This document shows positions 56,609 through 64,000 of a stretch of DNA of 64,000 bases, in pieces; position 1 is the stretch's first letter; the number at the start of each line of letters is the position of its first letter. A program made the translations under genes and the position numbers. The notes beneath the pieces were generated by a model that saw nothing but the letters and a program-made list of their open reading frames with translations, searched no databases and was not told the DNA's origin. Where the stretch lies: assembly GCF_003935895.2 (NCBI RefSeq), contig NZ_CP054058.1:2957177-3021176 (forward strand), in the 5' to 3' direction. Source of the DNA: Scandinavium goeteborgense. GTDB lineage: Bacteria; Pseudomonadota; Gammaproteobacteria; Enterobacterales; Enterobacteriaceae.

Positions 56609-57406
56609 ATGTTACTTCAGGGCAAAGTGGCGGTTATTTTCGGGGGCAGCGGTGCGATTGGTGGCGCGGTGGCGGAGGCGATGGCGCGTGAAGGCGCGCA
56701 TGTGCATCTTGTCGCCCGGCATCAGGATAAGCTGGACCGGGTAGCGAACCGCGTCCGCTCTGCGGGTGGAATAATAGACACCTGCGTGATGAACGTTCTC
56801 GACGAGCAAATCACCGTTGATAAAACGGCGCAGCTGGCGCAACACAGCGGCGGGTTTGATGTGGTGGTGAATGCCACCGGCTTTATGCACGATCAGGGCA
56901 AAAACATTTTTGCGTTGTCGTTGGCCGAGTTCAGACAAGGGTTTGATCCATTTTTGTCGGCGCTGTTCACGATTTCAAAAGCAGTCGCGCCGCATATGGG
57001 GGGCGATCGGGCGGGCGTTCTTCTAACGGTCGTTGCTCCTGCGGGTGCGATGGTAATGCCGAATCATCTCGGCCATATCGTCGGCTGCGCCGGAACGGAA
57101 GCCTTTATCAAAGCCCTCGCCAGCGAGCTCGGTCCGAAGAATATACGCGCTATTTGCGTACGTTCGCACGCGATTGTCAATGCGGTTCAGGCAGGTTCTT
57201 ATACCGGAGAAATTTTCGCGCCAAAAGCGCAGGCGATGGGAATCACGGTGGACGAATGGCTAGGTGGTGCGGCGCAAAGCACGATGCTCAAACGTCTGCC
57301 CACGCTGGCACAGGTGGCTGACGTAATGACATTTCTGGCCTCGGACTCAGCCAGCGCCATGACGGCGACGGTGGTGAATATGACGGCCGGCGCAACCACC
57401 AGCTGA
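56609..57406 (+). CDS. SDR-family protein lacking the catalytic Tyr and Lys
   Basis: The 265-residue product has the SDR nucleotide motif VAVIFGGSGAIGGAVAEAMAREGAHV (about 7-32) and the overall SDR length. At the active site, alignment on ALASELGPKNIR puts His and Cys where the catalytic Tyr and Lys of YxxxK should be (HIVGC), and the usual Ser position reads VVAPAG. NNAG is changed to VNATG. It may bind NAD(P) but is unlikely to work as a normal dehydrogenase. GAGGCAACGCG precedes ATG 56609. I do not recognise an orthologue in K-12. Confidence 0.82.
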   Translation: MLLQGKVAVIFGGSGAIGGAVAEAMAREGAHVHLVARHQDKLDRVANRVRSAGGIIDTCVMNVLDEQITVDKTAQLAQHSGGFDVVVNATGFMHDQGKNIFALSLAEFRQGFDPFLSALFTISKAVAPHMGGDRAGVLLTVVAPAGAMVMPNHLGHIVGCAGTEAFIKALASELGPKNIRAICVRSHAIVNAVQAGSYTGEIFAPKAQAMGITVDEWLGGAAQSTMLKRLPTLAQVADVMTFLASDSASAMTATVVNMTAGATTS

Positions 57407-57419
57407 TGCATCCCGGCGG

Positions 57420-57962
57420 TTATATCCCCGCGATTCGGCCCACCATCTGACGGATGTCTACGTTGCCCAACGGGGCGCGGTCGGTGACGAAATGCAGCGT
57501 CATGCCTTCGATAAACGCGTCCAGCGCCCGGGCCGTCGCCGGGTCAAACCACTGTTCAAGCACCTGCTGACTGTGCTGCATCCAGTTCTGCATGACGTTT
57601 TTCAGCGCCGGTTTGCAGCCAATAAACGCATAAAGCTGATACATCAACTCCATGTTTCGGGGGGTCGTCACCTGTGCGCTGAGGATTAACTGGGTGATCG
57701 CGTCGCAAGCTTCCTGGGGTGACGTGACGTCGGCAAAAAACGCTTTGTACTGCACCAGCATTTGATCGGTAAAACCGCTGAAAGCCTCTTCCAGCAGTGC
57801 ATCTATCCCACTGAAATAATAGGTCATTGAACCGAGCGGCACGTCGGCGCAGGTGGCGATTTTACGGTGCGTCACGGCCTGAATACCGTGGCGGGCGATA
57901 GTGTCCAGCGTCGCTTGCAGGATCCTCTCCCGGCGCTGCGGATCGTTCGGTCGGCGTGCCAT
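57420..57962 (-). CDS. ybjK: TetR-family regulator YbjK (RcdA)
   Basis: RcdA controls curli/biofilm and stress genes in E. coli (for example csgD and appY). The 180-residue product starts at ATG 57962 ([15 protein letters not shown]) with AAGGA upstream. The TetR helix-turn-helix ([25 protein letters not shown]) is at about 20-45, and the C-terminal ligand/dimer domain ends [14 protein letters not shown]. It is divergent from ybjJ. Confidence 0.93.
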   Translation of the reverse strand: MARRPNDPQRRERILQATLDTIARHGIQAVTHRKIATCADVPLGSMTYYFSGIDALLEEAFSGFTDQMLVQYKAFFADVTSPQEACDAITQLILSAQVTTPRNMELMYQLYAFIGCKPALKNVMQNWMQHSQQVLEQWFDPATARALDAFIEGMTLHFVTDRAPLGNVDIRQMVGRIAGI

Positions 57963-58046
57963 AATTTTTCCTTTTACGATTTGTGTACAAATGTACACAA
58001 CCTTGCTAGTGTTGTCTCTCCCTCTTTTTCTACAGGCAGTTTACGG

Positions 58047-59249
58047 ATGACGTCGCATTCCTCCCGCCGGGCCCTACAGTTACGCATGTGGGCGCTATTT
58101 ATGTTCTTCTTTTTACCGGGCCTGTTGATGGCGTCGTGGGCCACGCGCACCCCCGCCATTCGCGACATTCTCTCGGTGAATACTGCCGGAATGGGCGTGG
58201 TGTTGTTCGGCCTGTCGATTGGTTCGATGAGCGGCATTCTCTGCTCCGCCTGGCTGGTAAAACGCTTTGGCACCCGCAAAGTCATCCGCACCACGATGTC
58301 CTGCGCACTGGTGGGCATGGTGATGCTCAGTCTGGCACTGTGGCTCGCGTCTCCGCTGTTTTTCGCGGTCGGCCTGATGGTGTTTGGCGCCAGCTTCGGC
58401 TCTGCCGAGGTCGCCATTAACGTGGAAGGCGCGGCGGTTGAGCGTGAGATGAACAAAACCGTGCTGCCGATGATGCACGGCTTCTACAGCTTCGGTACGC
58501 TGGTCGGCGCGGGCATCGGCATGGCGCTGACGGCGTTTGGCCTGTCGGCCACCACCCATATTCTGCTGGCCGCGCTGTGCGGCATCGCGCCGATTATTAT
58601 TGCCATTAAAGCCATTCCAGACGGCACCGGCAAAAACTCCGCCGAAAACAGCGCCCATCTCGAGAAAGGCGTGCCGTTCTATCGCGATGGTCAGCTGATG
58701 CTGATTGGCGTGGTGGTGCTGGCGATGGCGTTTGCGGAAGGCTCCGCCAACGACTGGCTGCCGCTGTTGATGGTTGATGGTCACGGCTTTAGCCCGACCT
58801 CCGGTTCTTTGATTTACGCAGGATTTACCCTCGGCATGACCGTCGGACGCTTTACTGGCGGCTGGTTTATCGACCGCTACAGCCGCGTCACGGTGGTTCG
58901 CGCCAGCGCCATTATGGGTGCGCTCGGCATTGCGCTGATTATCTTCGTTGACGTCGATTGGGTCGCCGGCGTGTCGGTCATTCTCTGGGGACTGGGCGCG
59001 TCGCTTGGCTTCCCGCTGACCATTTCCGCCGCCAGCGATACTGGCCCGGACGCGCCAACCCGCGTCAGCGTCGTCGCAACCACCGGCTATCTGGCATTCC
59101 TCGTTGGCCCGCCGCTGCTCGGTTTCCTGGGCGAACATTACGGCCTGCGCAGCGCCATGCTGGCGGTGTTATCCCTGGTCATCGTCGCCGCGCTGGTGGC
59201 TCGCGCGGTGGCAAAACCTGAATCTGAACCTGTGACGGAGCGTGCGTAA
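58047..59249 (+). CDS. ybjJ: Major facilitator superfamily transporter YbjJ
   Basis: The 400-residue product has twelve predicted membrane helices and MFS marks such as GLSIGSMSG and [12 protein letters not shown] (loop 2-3 motif). ATG 58047 is chosen because it gives the YbjJ-like N-terminus; the longer open frame overlaps ybjK. Substrate unknown. Its stop overlaps the ybjI start (TAATG), so the two are coupled. Confidence 0.93.
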   Translation: MTSHSSRRALQLRMWALFMFFFLPGLLMASWATRTPAIRDILSVNTAGMGVVLFGLSIGSMSGILCSAWLVKRFGTRKVIRTTMSCALVGMVMLSLALWLASPLFFAVGLMVFGASFGSAEVAINVEGAAVEREMNKTVLPMMHGFYSFGTLVGAGIGMALTAFGLSATTHILLAALCGIAPIIIAIKAIPDGTGKNSAENSAHLEKGVPFYRDGQLMLIGVVVLAMAFAEGSANDWLPLLMVDGHGFSPTSGSLIYAGFTLGMTVGRFTGGWFIDRYSRVTVVRASAIMGALGIALIIFVDVDWVAGVSVILWGLGASLGFPLTISAASDTGPDAPTRVSVVATTGYLAFLVGPPLLGFLGEHYGLRSAMLAVLSLVIVAALVARAVAKPESEPVTERA

Positions 59250-60061
59250 TGAGTATCAAACTGATTGCCGTAGATATGGATGGCACCTTTCTCAGCGATG
59301 AGAAGCGCTACAACCGGGCGCGTTTTCTCGCCCAGTATCAGCAGATGAAGGCCCAGGGCATTCGCTTTGTGGTCGCCAGCGGAAACCAGTACTGGCAGTT
59401 GATTTCATTCTTTCCTGAAATTGCGGATGAAATCGCCTTTGTTGCCGAAAACGGCGGCTGGGTGAGGGATGCGGGCGAGGACGTGTTTAACTGCGAATTG
59501 CCACAGACACATTTCAAAAAAGTGGTCGATTTTCTGCATACCCTGCCGGACGTAGAAATCATCGCCTGCGGCAAGCGCAGCGCCTACACCCTGAATCGTT
59601 ATGATGACGAACTCAAAGCCATGGCCGGGCGGTATTACCATCGCCTCGAGCTGGTAGACAGCTTTGATAATCTTGACGATACATTCCTGAAATTTGGCCT
59701 CAACTTGCCCGACCGGCTGGTGCCTGACGTCCAAAAAGCGCTGCACGAAGGCGTGGGCGATGTGATGACCGCGGTCACTACCGGCCACGGCAATATCGAT
59801 TTAATCATTCCCGGCGTGCATAAAGCCAACGGCCTGCGCCTGTTACAGCAGCGCTGGGGCATTGACGACAGCGAAGTCGTGACCTTTGGCGATAGCGGTA
59901 ATGACCTCGAAATGCTTCGCCAGGCCGGGTTTGGTTTTGCGATGCAGAATGCAAACGAGGCTGCGATTGCGGCGGCTAATCATCGTGCGCCGCATAATAA
60001 TGAAGAAGGCGTGTTGCAGGTGATTGATCGGGTGTTGAATCGCGAAGCACCGTTCCATTAA
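59249..60061 (+). CDS. ybjI: HAD-superfamily phosphatase YbjI
   Basis: The 270-residue product is a Cof-type (class IIB) HAD phosphatase. E. coli YbjI acts on FMN and some sugar phosphates. Motif I is DMDGTFL with nucleophile Asp9, motif II the Ser in VVASGNQYW, motif III the Lys in the GVHKANGL region and motif IV GDSGNDLEML near 210. The ATG overlaps the ybjJ stop. Confidence 0.95.
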   Translation: MSIKLIAVDMDGTFLSDEKRYNRARFLAQYQQMKAQGIRFVVASGNQYWQLISFFPEIADEIAFVAENGGWVRDAGEDVFNCELPQTHFKKVVDFLHTLPDVEIIACGKRSAYTLNRYDDELKAMAGRYYHRLELVDSFDNLDDTFLKFGLNLPDRLVPDVQKALHEGVGDVMTAVTTGHGNIDLIIPGVHKANGLRLLQQRWGIDDSEVVTFGDSGNDLEMLRQAGFGFAMQNANEAAIAAANHRAPHNNEEGVLQVIDRVLNREAPFH

Positions 60062-60063
60062 TT

Positions 60064-60095
60064 CCTTGGCCCGGCAGACATGGCGTCGCCGGGCC
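60064..60095. terminator. Hairpin between ybjI and mdfA
   Basis: The inverted repeat GGCCCGGC / GCCGGGCC with a 12-base loop lies between the convergent ybjI and mdfA genes; it may act as a terminator or be a REP-like unit. Confidence 0.6.
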
Positions 60096-60105
60096 AACGT
60101 CCGCC

Positions 60106-61335
60106 CTACTGCTGCGAATCTCCGACCGTTTTATTCTTCAGGAAGTAAACCATCAGCCCCAGCCAGATAATGCCGTTCGCGAGGTTAAACACGCTGAACA
60201 GGCCATTGCCGCCGAACTGGTAAGCGTGTTTGCTGACCTCAATGCCGACGGTGAAAATAAGCATCTGCAGCATGCCCATCGCCGCCGATACCGTGCCTTT
60301 GCTCATGTCGCTGGCGAACAGCGTCAGACGCACCAGCCCGGCATTCGCCAGGCCAATCCCGAAAGCGTAGATACTCAGGCCCGCGGTCATCCACAGATAA
60401 GCGTGCGTGGAGACCACTGTTGCCGCCGCAGCCAGAATCAGCCCAGCCATAATCGGCCAGCCGCCGGCAATAATCAGCCAACGCACGCTGCGACGCGACG
60501 TCAGCTTCGCCAGCGCCAGGTTACCGAGGATCAGCGCCCCAAAAATCGGTACCTGCAACATGCCGTATTCATAGGTGGTGGCATGTTCACCGCTGATAAT
60601 GATCACTGGCGATTGCGCAATCCACGCCAACAAAGGCAGGCTGACAAACCCAATCGCCAGCGCCCCCGCAACAAAATGCAGGTTTTTCAGCACCAGGCCG
60701 TAATCGTGGCCCAGCTCTTTAAGGGACAGTTTTTCACCCAGACGGGTCGCCGTTTCCGGCATCGCCCGCTGCAGGCCAAAGAACGAAATCAGTGCCAGCA
60801 CCGCAAACATCACGAACATGGTTTCCCACGGCGCGACGTGAACCCAGGCGGCACCCACCAATGGCCCCAGCAGCGGCGCAATCAGTGCCACGTTCGCCAT
60901 CAGCGCGGTGATTTTGATACACACCGCCTCCTCGAATGACTCCTGTATCGCGGCGTACCCCACCGCGCCGATAAAGCACAGGCTTATCCCTTGCAGGAAA
61001 CGTAGGAGGGTGAACTGCTCAATGTTTTGCGCCAGCAGCGTCGCGAGGCAAGTAATGATGAACCACACCACGCCGGTCAGCATCACCGGACGACGGCCAA
61101 TACGGTCCGACAGCGGCCCAAGAAGCCACTGTAAAAACATGCCGCCTGCCAGATAGGCGGTCATCGATGTCGGTACCCATTCCATCCCGGCGTTGAACTG
61201 CTCGACCACGGTCAACATGCCCGGTTGGATCATGTCGTTGCCGATATAGGTAGAGAATTCGTAAAGCACCAGACAGAGCGGGAAAAGTAACGCCTGACGA
61301 CCGAGGCGTTTACCGGAAAGTGAGGGGTTGTGCAT
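60106..61335 (-). CDS. mdfA: Multidrug efflux MFS transporter MdfA
   Basis: MdfA is a proton/drug antiporter for cationic and neutral compounds and chloramphenicol. The 409-residue product has twelve membrane helices. The acidic residues in the first helix that bind cation and proton, Glu26 and Asp34 ([20 protein letters not shown]), are both present, and the loop [14 protein letters not shown] is the MFS motif A. It is divergent from ybjG. Confidence 0.97.
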   Translation of the reverse strand: MHNPSLSGKRLGRQALLFPLCLVLYEFSTYIGNDMIQPGMLTVVEQFNAGMEWVPTSMTAYLAGGMFLQWLLGPLSDRIGRRPVMLTGVVWFIITCLATLLAQNIEQFTLLRFLQGISLCFIGAVGYAAIQESFEEAVCIKITALMANVALIAPLLGPLVGAAWVHVAPWETMFVMFAVLALISFFGLQRAMPETATRLGEKLSLKELGHDYGLVLKNLHFVAGALAIGFVSLPLLAWIAQSPVIIISGEHATTYEYGMLQVPIFGALILGNLALAKLTSRRSVRWLIIAGGWPIMAGLILAAAATVVSTHAYLWMTAGLSIYAFGIGLANAGLVRLTLFASDMSKGTVSAAMGMLQMLIFTVGIEVSKHAYQFGGNGLFSVFNLANGIIWLGLMVYFLKNKTVGDSQQ

Positions 61336-61439
61336 GCAATCTCTTTAAGGTTTCAAAATCGCGTGAAGTGTAATGAATGATGTGAAATGGCGATAGCTAA
61401 AAGTACGGAAAACATCCTGTTACAGCACAATTTTACTTG

Positions 61440-61472
61440 TTTAAGGTTCGCTTAAGTTCGAGGCCCTATACT
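61440..61472 (+). promoter_or_regulatory. PmrA/BasR box and promoter of ybjG
   Basis: TTTAAGGTTCGCTTAAG (61440-61456) matches the PmrA (BasR) box, two TTAAG half sites separated by six bases. A -10-like TATACT lies at 61467-61472. In E. coli and Salmonella ybjG is controlled by BasRS/PmrAB, so the site is expected. Confidence 0.8.
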
Positions 61473-61610
61473 GCGATTCTGCAAGCAGAATTGTAAACGC
61501 TGCCTGAACAGAAATCGTAACCACTGGACATTTAAGACAATCCCCCTTTACCGCTCCGGCTGCGATTTTTAAGGTGAACACCGTCATCAAACTGTAAGAG
61601 TCCGCAAGAT

Positions 61611-62219
61611 ATGCTGGAAAATTTGAATTACTCGCTGTTTTACTGGATCAACGCCACCCCGGCGTCGCCGCAGTGGATGATTTCGATGGCGACGTTTATC
61701 GCCAAAGATCTGATTAACATCGTCCCGCTACTGGCCGTGGTGCTGTGGCTGTGGGGCCCGCGCGCGCAGGTCTGCGCCCAGCGTCAGTTGGTTATCAAAG
61801 TCGCAATGGCGATTGGCGTCAGCCTGTTGCTGTCGTGGACCGTCGGGCACGTTTTCCCGCATGACAGGCCTTTTGTTGACGGTGTGGGCTATAACTTCCT
61901 GCATCACGCGGCGGATGACTCTTTCCCAAGCGATCACGGCACGGTGATTTTCACTTTCGCCCTGGCCTTTATTTTCTGGCATCGCCTGTGGTCCGGCGTT
62001 GTATTGCTGCTTGTCGGCGGCGCGATTGCCTGGTCCCGCGTGTATCTCGGCGTGCACTGGCCGCTGGATATGGTCGGCGGTTTCCTTTCCGGACTGAGCG
62101 GGTGTCTCGCGGCGCAAATTCTGTGGGTTCTGTTCGGCCAGTCTATTTATCAACGTTTGCAAGCCATGTACCGTTTTTGCTTCTCGATGCCTATCCGCAA
62201 AGGCTGGATACGTGACTAA
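61611..62219 (+). CDS. ybjG: Undecaprenyl-diphosphatase YbjG (PAP2 family)
   Basis: YbjG dephosphorylates undecaprenyl pyrophosphate at the periplasmic face, recycling the lipid carrier of peptidoglycan. The 202-residue protein has about five membrane helices and the PAP2 motifs: an HDRPF element near 84, PSDHG near 107 and SRVYLGVHWPLD near 143. Its promoter has a PmrA box, linking it to envelope stress. Confidence 0.96.
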   Translation: MLENLNYSLFYWINATPASPQWMISMATFIAKDLINIVPLLAVVLWLWGPRAQVCAQRQLVIKVAMAIGVSLLLSWTVGHVFPHDRPFVDGVGYNFLHHAADDSFPSDHGTVIFTFALAFIFWHRLWSGVVLLLVGGAIAWSRVYLGVHWPLDMVGGFLSGLSGCLAAQILWVLFGQSIYQRLQAMYRFCFSMPIRKGWIRD

Positions 62220-62293
62220 GGTCGGATGCGCAGGTAAAATTGCCGCCAGACCCTCTGCCTGACGCGGAGGGCGTTTCGGTTTACAGGGGTAAT

Positions 62294-63061
62294 ATGGAAA
62301 CACGGCGCGATGATCGAATCAGTCAGCTTATTCAGGCTCTTAAACGTAGCGATAAGCTGCATCTGAAAGAAGCGGCAGCCCTGCTGGGTGTTTCTGAGAT
62401 GACGATTCGTCGTGACCTGAACAGCCACGGCGGGCCGGTAGTATTACTCGGTGGATACGTGGTGCTGGAGCCCCGCAGCGCCAGCCATTATTTGCTCAGC
62501 GATCAGAAAACGCGGTTGGTCGATGAAAAGCGCCAGGCCGCGCGTCATGCGGCGAAATTACTGAAAGCGCACCAGATGGCCTTTTTCGACTGCGGCACCA
62601 CCACGCCGTGGATAATCGACGCCATTGACGACGAACTGCCGTTTACCGGCGTCTGTTATTCCCTGAATACTTTTCTCTCTTTGCAGGAAAAACCGCTGTG
62701 CCGCGCCATTCTTTGCGGCGGCGAATTTCATGCCAGCAACGCTATTTTCAAACCGCTCAGCCCGCAGGACACCCTGAGCCATCTGTGCCCCGATATCGCA
62801 TTTTATTCCGCGGCGGGCGTGCATATTCAGCACGGCGCAACCTGTTTCAATCTTGATGAACTGCCGGTGAAACACTGGGCGTTAGCCAGCGCGCAGCGTC
62901 ATGTTCTGGTGGTCGATCACAGTAAATTTGGGAAGGTACGTCCGGCGAGGATGGGAGAATTGAGTCGCTTTAACGTCATTGCCAGCGACCGCCGTCCGGA
63001 TGATGAACTGACGGCGCTGGCCAAGCAGCATGGGATTACGCTGCTATACGATCGATCATGA
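62294..63061 (+). CDS. deoR: Deoxyribose operon repressor DeoR
   Basis: DeoR represses deoCABD and nupG and is released by deoxyribose-5-phosphate. From ATG 62294 ([43 protein letters not shown]) the product has 255 residues, with the DeoR-type HTH at about 20-45 and the sugar-phosphate domain after residue 70 ([16 protein letters not shown]). The longer frame from 62240 has no family support. It converges on dacC; the ends overlap by six bases. Confidence 0.97.
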   Translation: METRRDDRISQLIQALKRSDKLHLKEAAALLGVSEMTIRRDLNSHGGPVVLLGGYVVLEPRSASHYLLSDQKTRLVDEKRQAARHAAKLLKAHQMAFFDCGTTTPWIIDAIDDELPFTGVCYSLNTFLSLQEKPLCRAILCGGEFHASNAIFKPLSPQDTLSHLCPDIAFYSAAGVHIQHGATCFNLDELPVKHWALASAQRHVLVVDHSKFGKVRPARMGELSRFNVIASDRRPDDELTALAKQHGITLLYDRS

Positions 63062-64000
63062 GAACCAGCTGCCAAACCACTGGTGGAATTTCATCAGCAC
63101 GAAATCCACCATTCGGTTAAAGAAGCTGCCTTCATTGACCGCTTCCATCACGATAAGCGGACGCTGTTCGATGGTTTTGTTATTCAGTTTGAAGTCGATA
63201 GTGCCGACTACCTGCCCTTTCGTCAGCGGTGCCGTCAGCTGCGGTTCGTTCAGGGTATAGCTGGCTTTCAGGTTTTTCAGCTGTCCGCGTGGCAGCGTGA
63301 TAGAACCCGCCTCACCCGCTCCCAGCTTGGCCTGGCTGCTGTCGCCGTACCATACGCGCTGTTCAATAAACGTTGCATCCGGTTTGATTGGGGTGACGGT
63401 TTCATAAAAACGGAAGCCCCAGGTCAGCAGTTTTTCGGATTCATTAAAACGGACTCGGTCCGTTTTGGTGCCGAGAACCACCGCAATCAGACGCATATCG
63501 CCCTGCTTCGCTGACGAGACCAGGTTATACCCTGCGCCCGCCGTGGTGCCCGTTTTCACGCCATCAGCGCCCAGACTGTTGTTCCACAACAGACGGTTGC
63601 GGTTCGGCTGCTTGATGTTGTTGAAGGTGAACTCTTTCTCTTTGTGGATCGCGTACTCATCCGGCACGTCGTGGATCATCGCTTTGGTCAGCAAAGCCAT
63701 GTCGCGGGCGGTACTGAACTGTCCCGGCGCATCCAGGCCGTGAACGGTTTTGAAGGTGGTGTTGGTCAGACCCAGTTTCTGCGAATAGCTGTTCATCAGG
63801 CTGATGAAAGAGTCCTGACTGCCCGCCACGAAATCCGCCAGGGCGATACAGGCGTCATTCCCGGACTGAATAATCACCCCTTTATTGAGGTTTTCCACTG
63901 ACACCTGATCGCCAGGTTTCAGGAACATCACCGACGAACCGCGCAGCGCCGGGTTACCCGTCGCCCACGCATCTTTGCCGATGGTGACCATATCGGTCAT
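63056..64000 (-). CDS. dacC: D-alanyl-D-alanine carboxypeptidase DacC (PBP6), C-terminal part
   Basis: The gene continues beyond base 64000; 314 codons are seen. The second and third motifs of the class C PBP active site are visible: SGN ([13 protein letters not shown]) and KTGT ([15 protein letters not shown]). The first motif SxxK lies outside the window. The carboxypeptidase domain is followed by the all-beta stalk (PBP5_C, from about [11 protein letters not shown]) and a C-terminal amphipathic helix ([22 protein letters not shown]) that anchors it to the inner membrane. It removes the terminal D-Ala from pentapeptides. Confidence 0.97.
   Translation of the reverse strand: MTDMVTIGKDAWATGNPALRGSSVMFLKPGDQVSVENLNKGVIIQSGNDACIALADFVAGSQDSFISLMNSYSQKLGLTNTTFKTVHGLDAPGQFSTARDMALLTKAMIHDVPDEYAIHKEKEFTFNNIKQPNRNRLLWNNSLGADGVKTGTTAGAGYNLVSSAKQGDMRLIAVVLGTKTDRVRFNESEKLLTWGFRFYETVTPIKPDATFIEQRVWYGDSSQAKLGAGEAGSITLPRGQLKNLKASYTLNEPQLTAPLTKGQVVGTIDFKLNNKTIEQRPLIVMEAVNEGSFFNRMVDFVLMKFHQWFGSWFS

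Noticed and set aside
58113-59138. 341-codon open frame antisense to ybjJ
   Set aside because: Low-complexity His/Gln/Arg-rich translation opposite a clear MFS transporter.
60064-60095. Inverted repeat between ybjI and mdfA as a full REP/BIME
   Set aside because: The arms are GC-rich but lack the REP consensus tail found at 47261-47332; called only as a hairpin.

Overview
The window is a chromosomal stretch of a member of the Enterobacteriaceae, close to E. coli but not E. coli itself (Enterobacter/Lelliottia/Kluyvera-like). The gene order trxB-cydDC-aat-infA-clpAS-cspD-macBA-ybjX-ybjD-aqpZ-lysO-hcp-hcr-poxB-ltaE-ybjT-ybjS-amiD-ybjQ-ybjP-artPIQM-artJ-rlmC-ybjO-potIHGF-ybjN-rimK-nfsA-ybjC-grxA-ybjM-ybjL-rybB-ybjK-ybjJ-ybjI-mdfA-ybjG-deoR-dacC matches the 19-20 minute region of E. 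coli K-12, read in the opposite direction. Most products have the K-12 length to within a few residues. Genus assignment is inference.

Core functions: the cytochrome bd assembly exporter (cydDC); the N-degron pathway (Aat adds Leu/Phe, ClpS recognises it, ClpA unfolds the substrate); the MacAB efflux pump; nitrosative-stress genes hcp-hcr with a clear NsrR site; arginine uptake (artPIQM, artJ with ARG boxes); putrescine uptake (potFGHI); the nfsA-rimK-ybjN group; grxA; and the sigma-E small RNA RybB. Regulatory sites recognisable by sequence include the NsrR and FNR-like sites before hcp, ARG boxes before artJ and artP, a sigma-E promoter for rybB and a PmrA/BasR box before ybjG.

Three places depart from the K-12 layout. 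(1) infA-clpA (about 5.0-12.6 kb): serW tRNA is absent. Instead there is a secreted protein joining a tyrosine/dual-specificity phosphatase to an autotransporter barrel, a second and diverged copy of the clpA 3' end with its terminator, a relic of a type I-F CRISPR array (partial repeat, 32-nt spacer, near-complete 28-nt repeat), an unknown acidic protein behind a phage-like leader, and a 1263-aa S6-family serine-protease autotransporter. E. coli strains with type I-F CRISPR-Cas carry it at this same site, so this looks like an eroded CRISPR locus reused for surface proteins. (2) artJ-rlmC (38.4-42.5 kb): a two-component system divergent from a cytochrome b561-like protein, a YedY/MsrP-type molybdopterin oxidoreductase with a lipobox, and a periplasmic Met-rich MxKDx repeat protein. 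This resembles the hypochlorite-scavenging yedY1/mrpX module described in Azospira, but with a two-component system as regulator. (3) rybB-ybjK (54.4-57.4 kb): a truncated type VI secretion hcp fused end-on to a DUF1493 gene, a YghA-like dehydrogenase, a VOC protein, and a short-chain dehydrogenase homologue lacking the catalytic residues. A DoxX-family gene between hcr and poxB is a smaller addition.

The strongest leads are the CRISPR relic with the diverged clpA fragment, the phosphatase-autotransporter fusion, and the Met-rich redox module. PotF also differs from E. coli PotF at positions known to set polyamine specificity. All comparisons to other organisms are from memory of the families; no database search was run.
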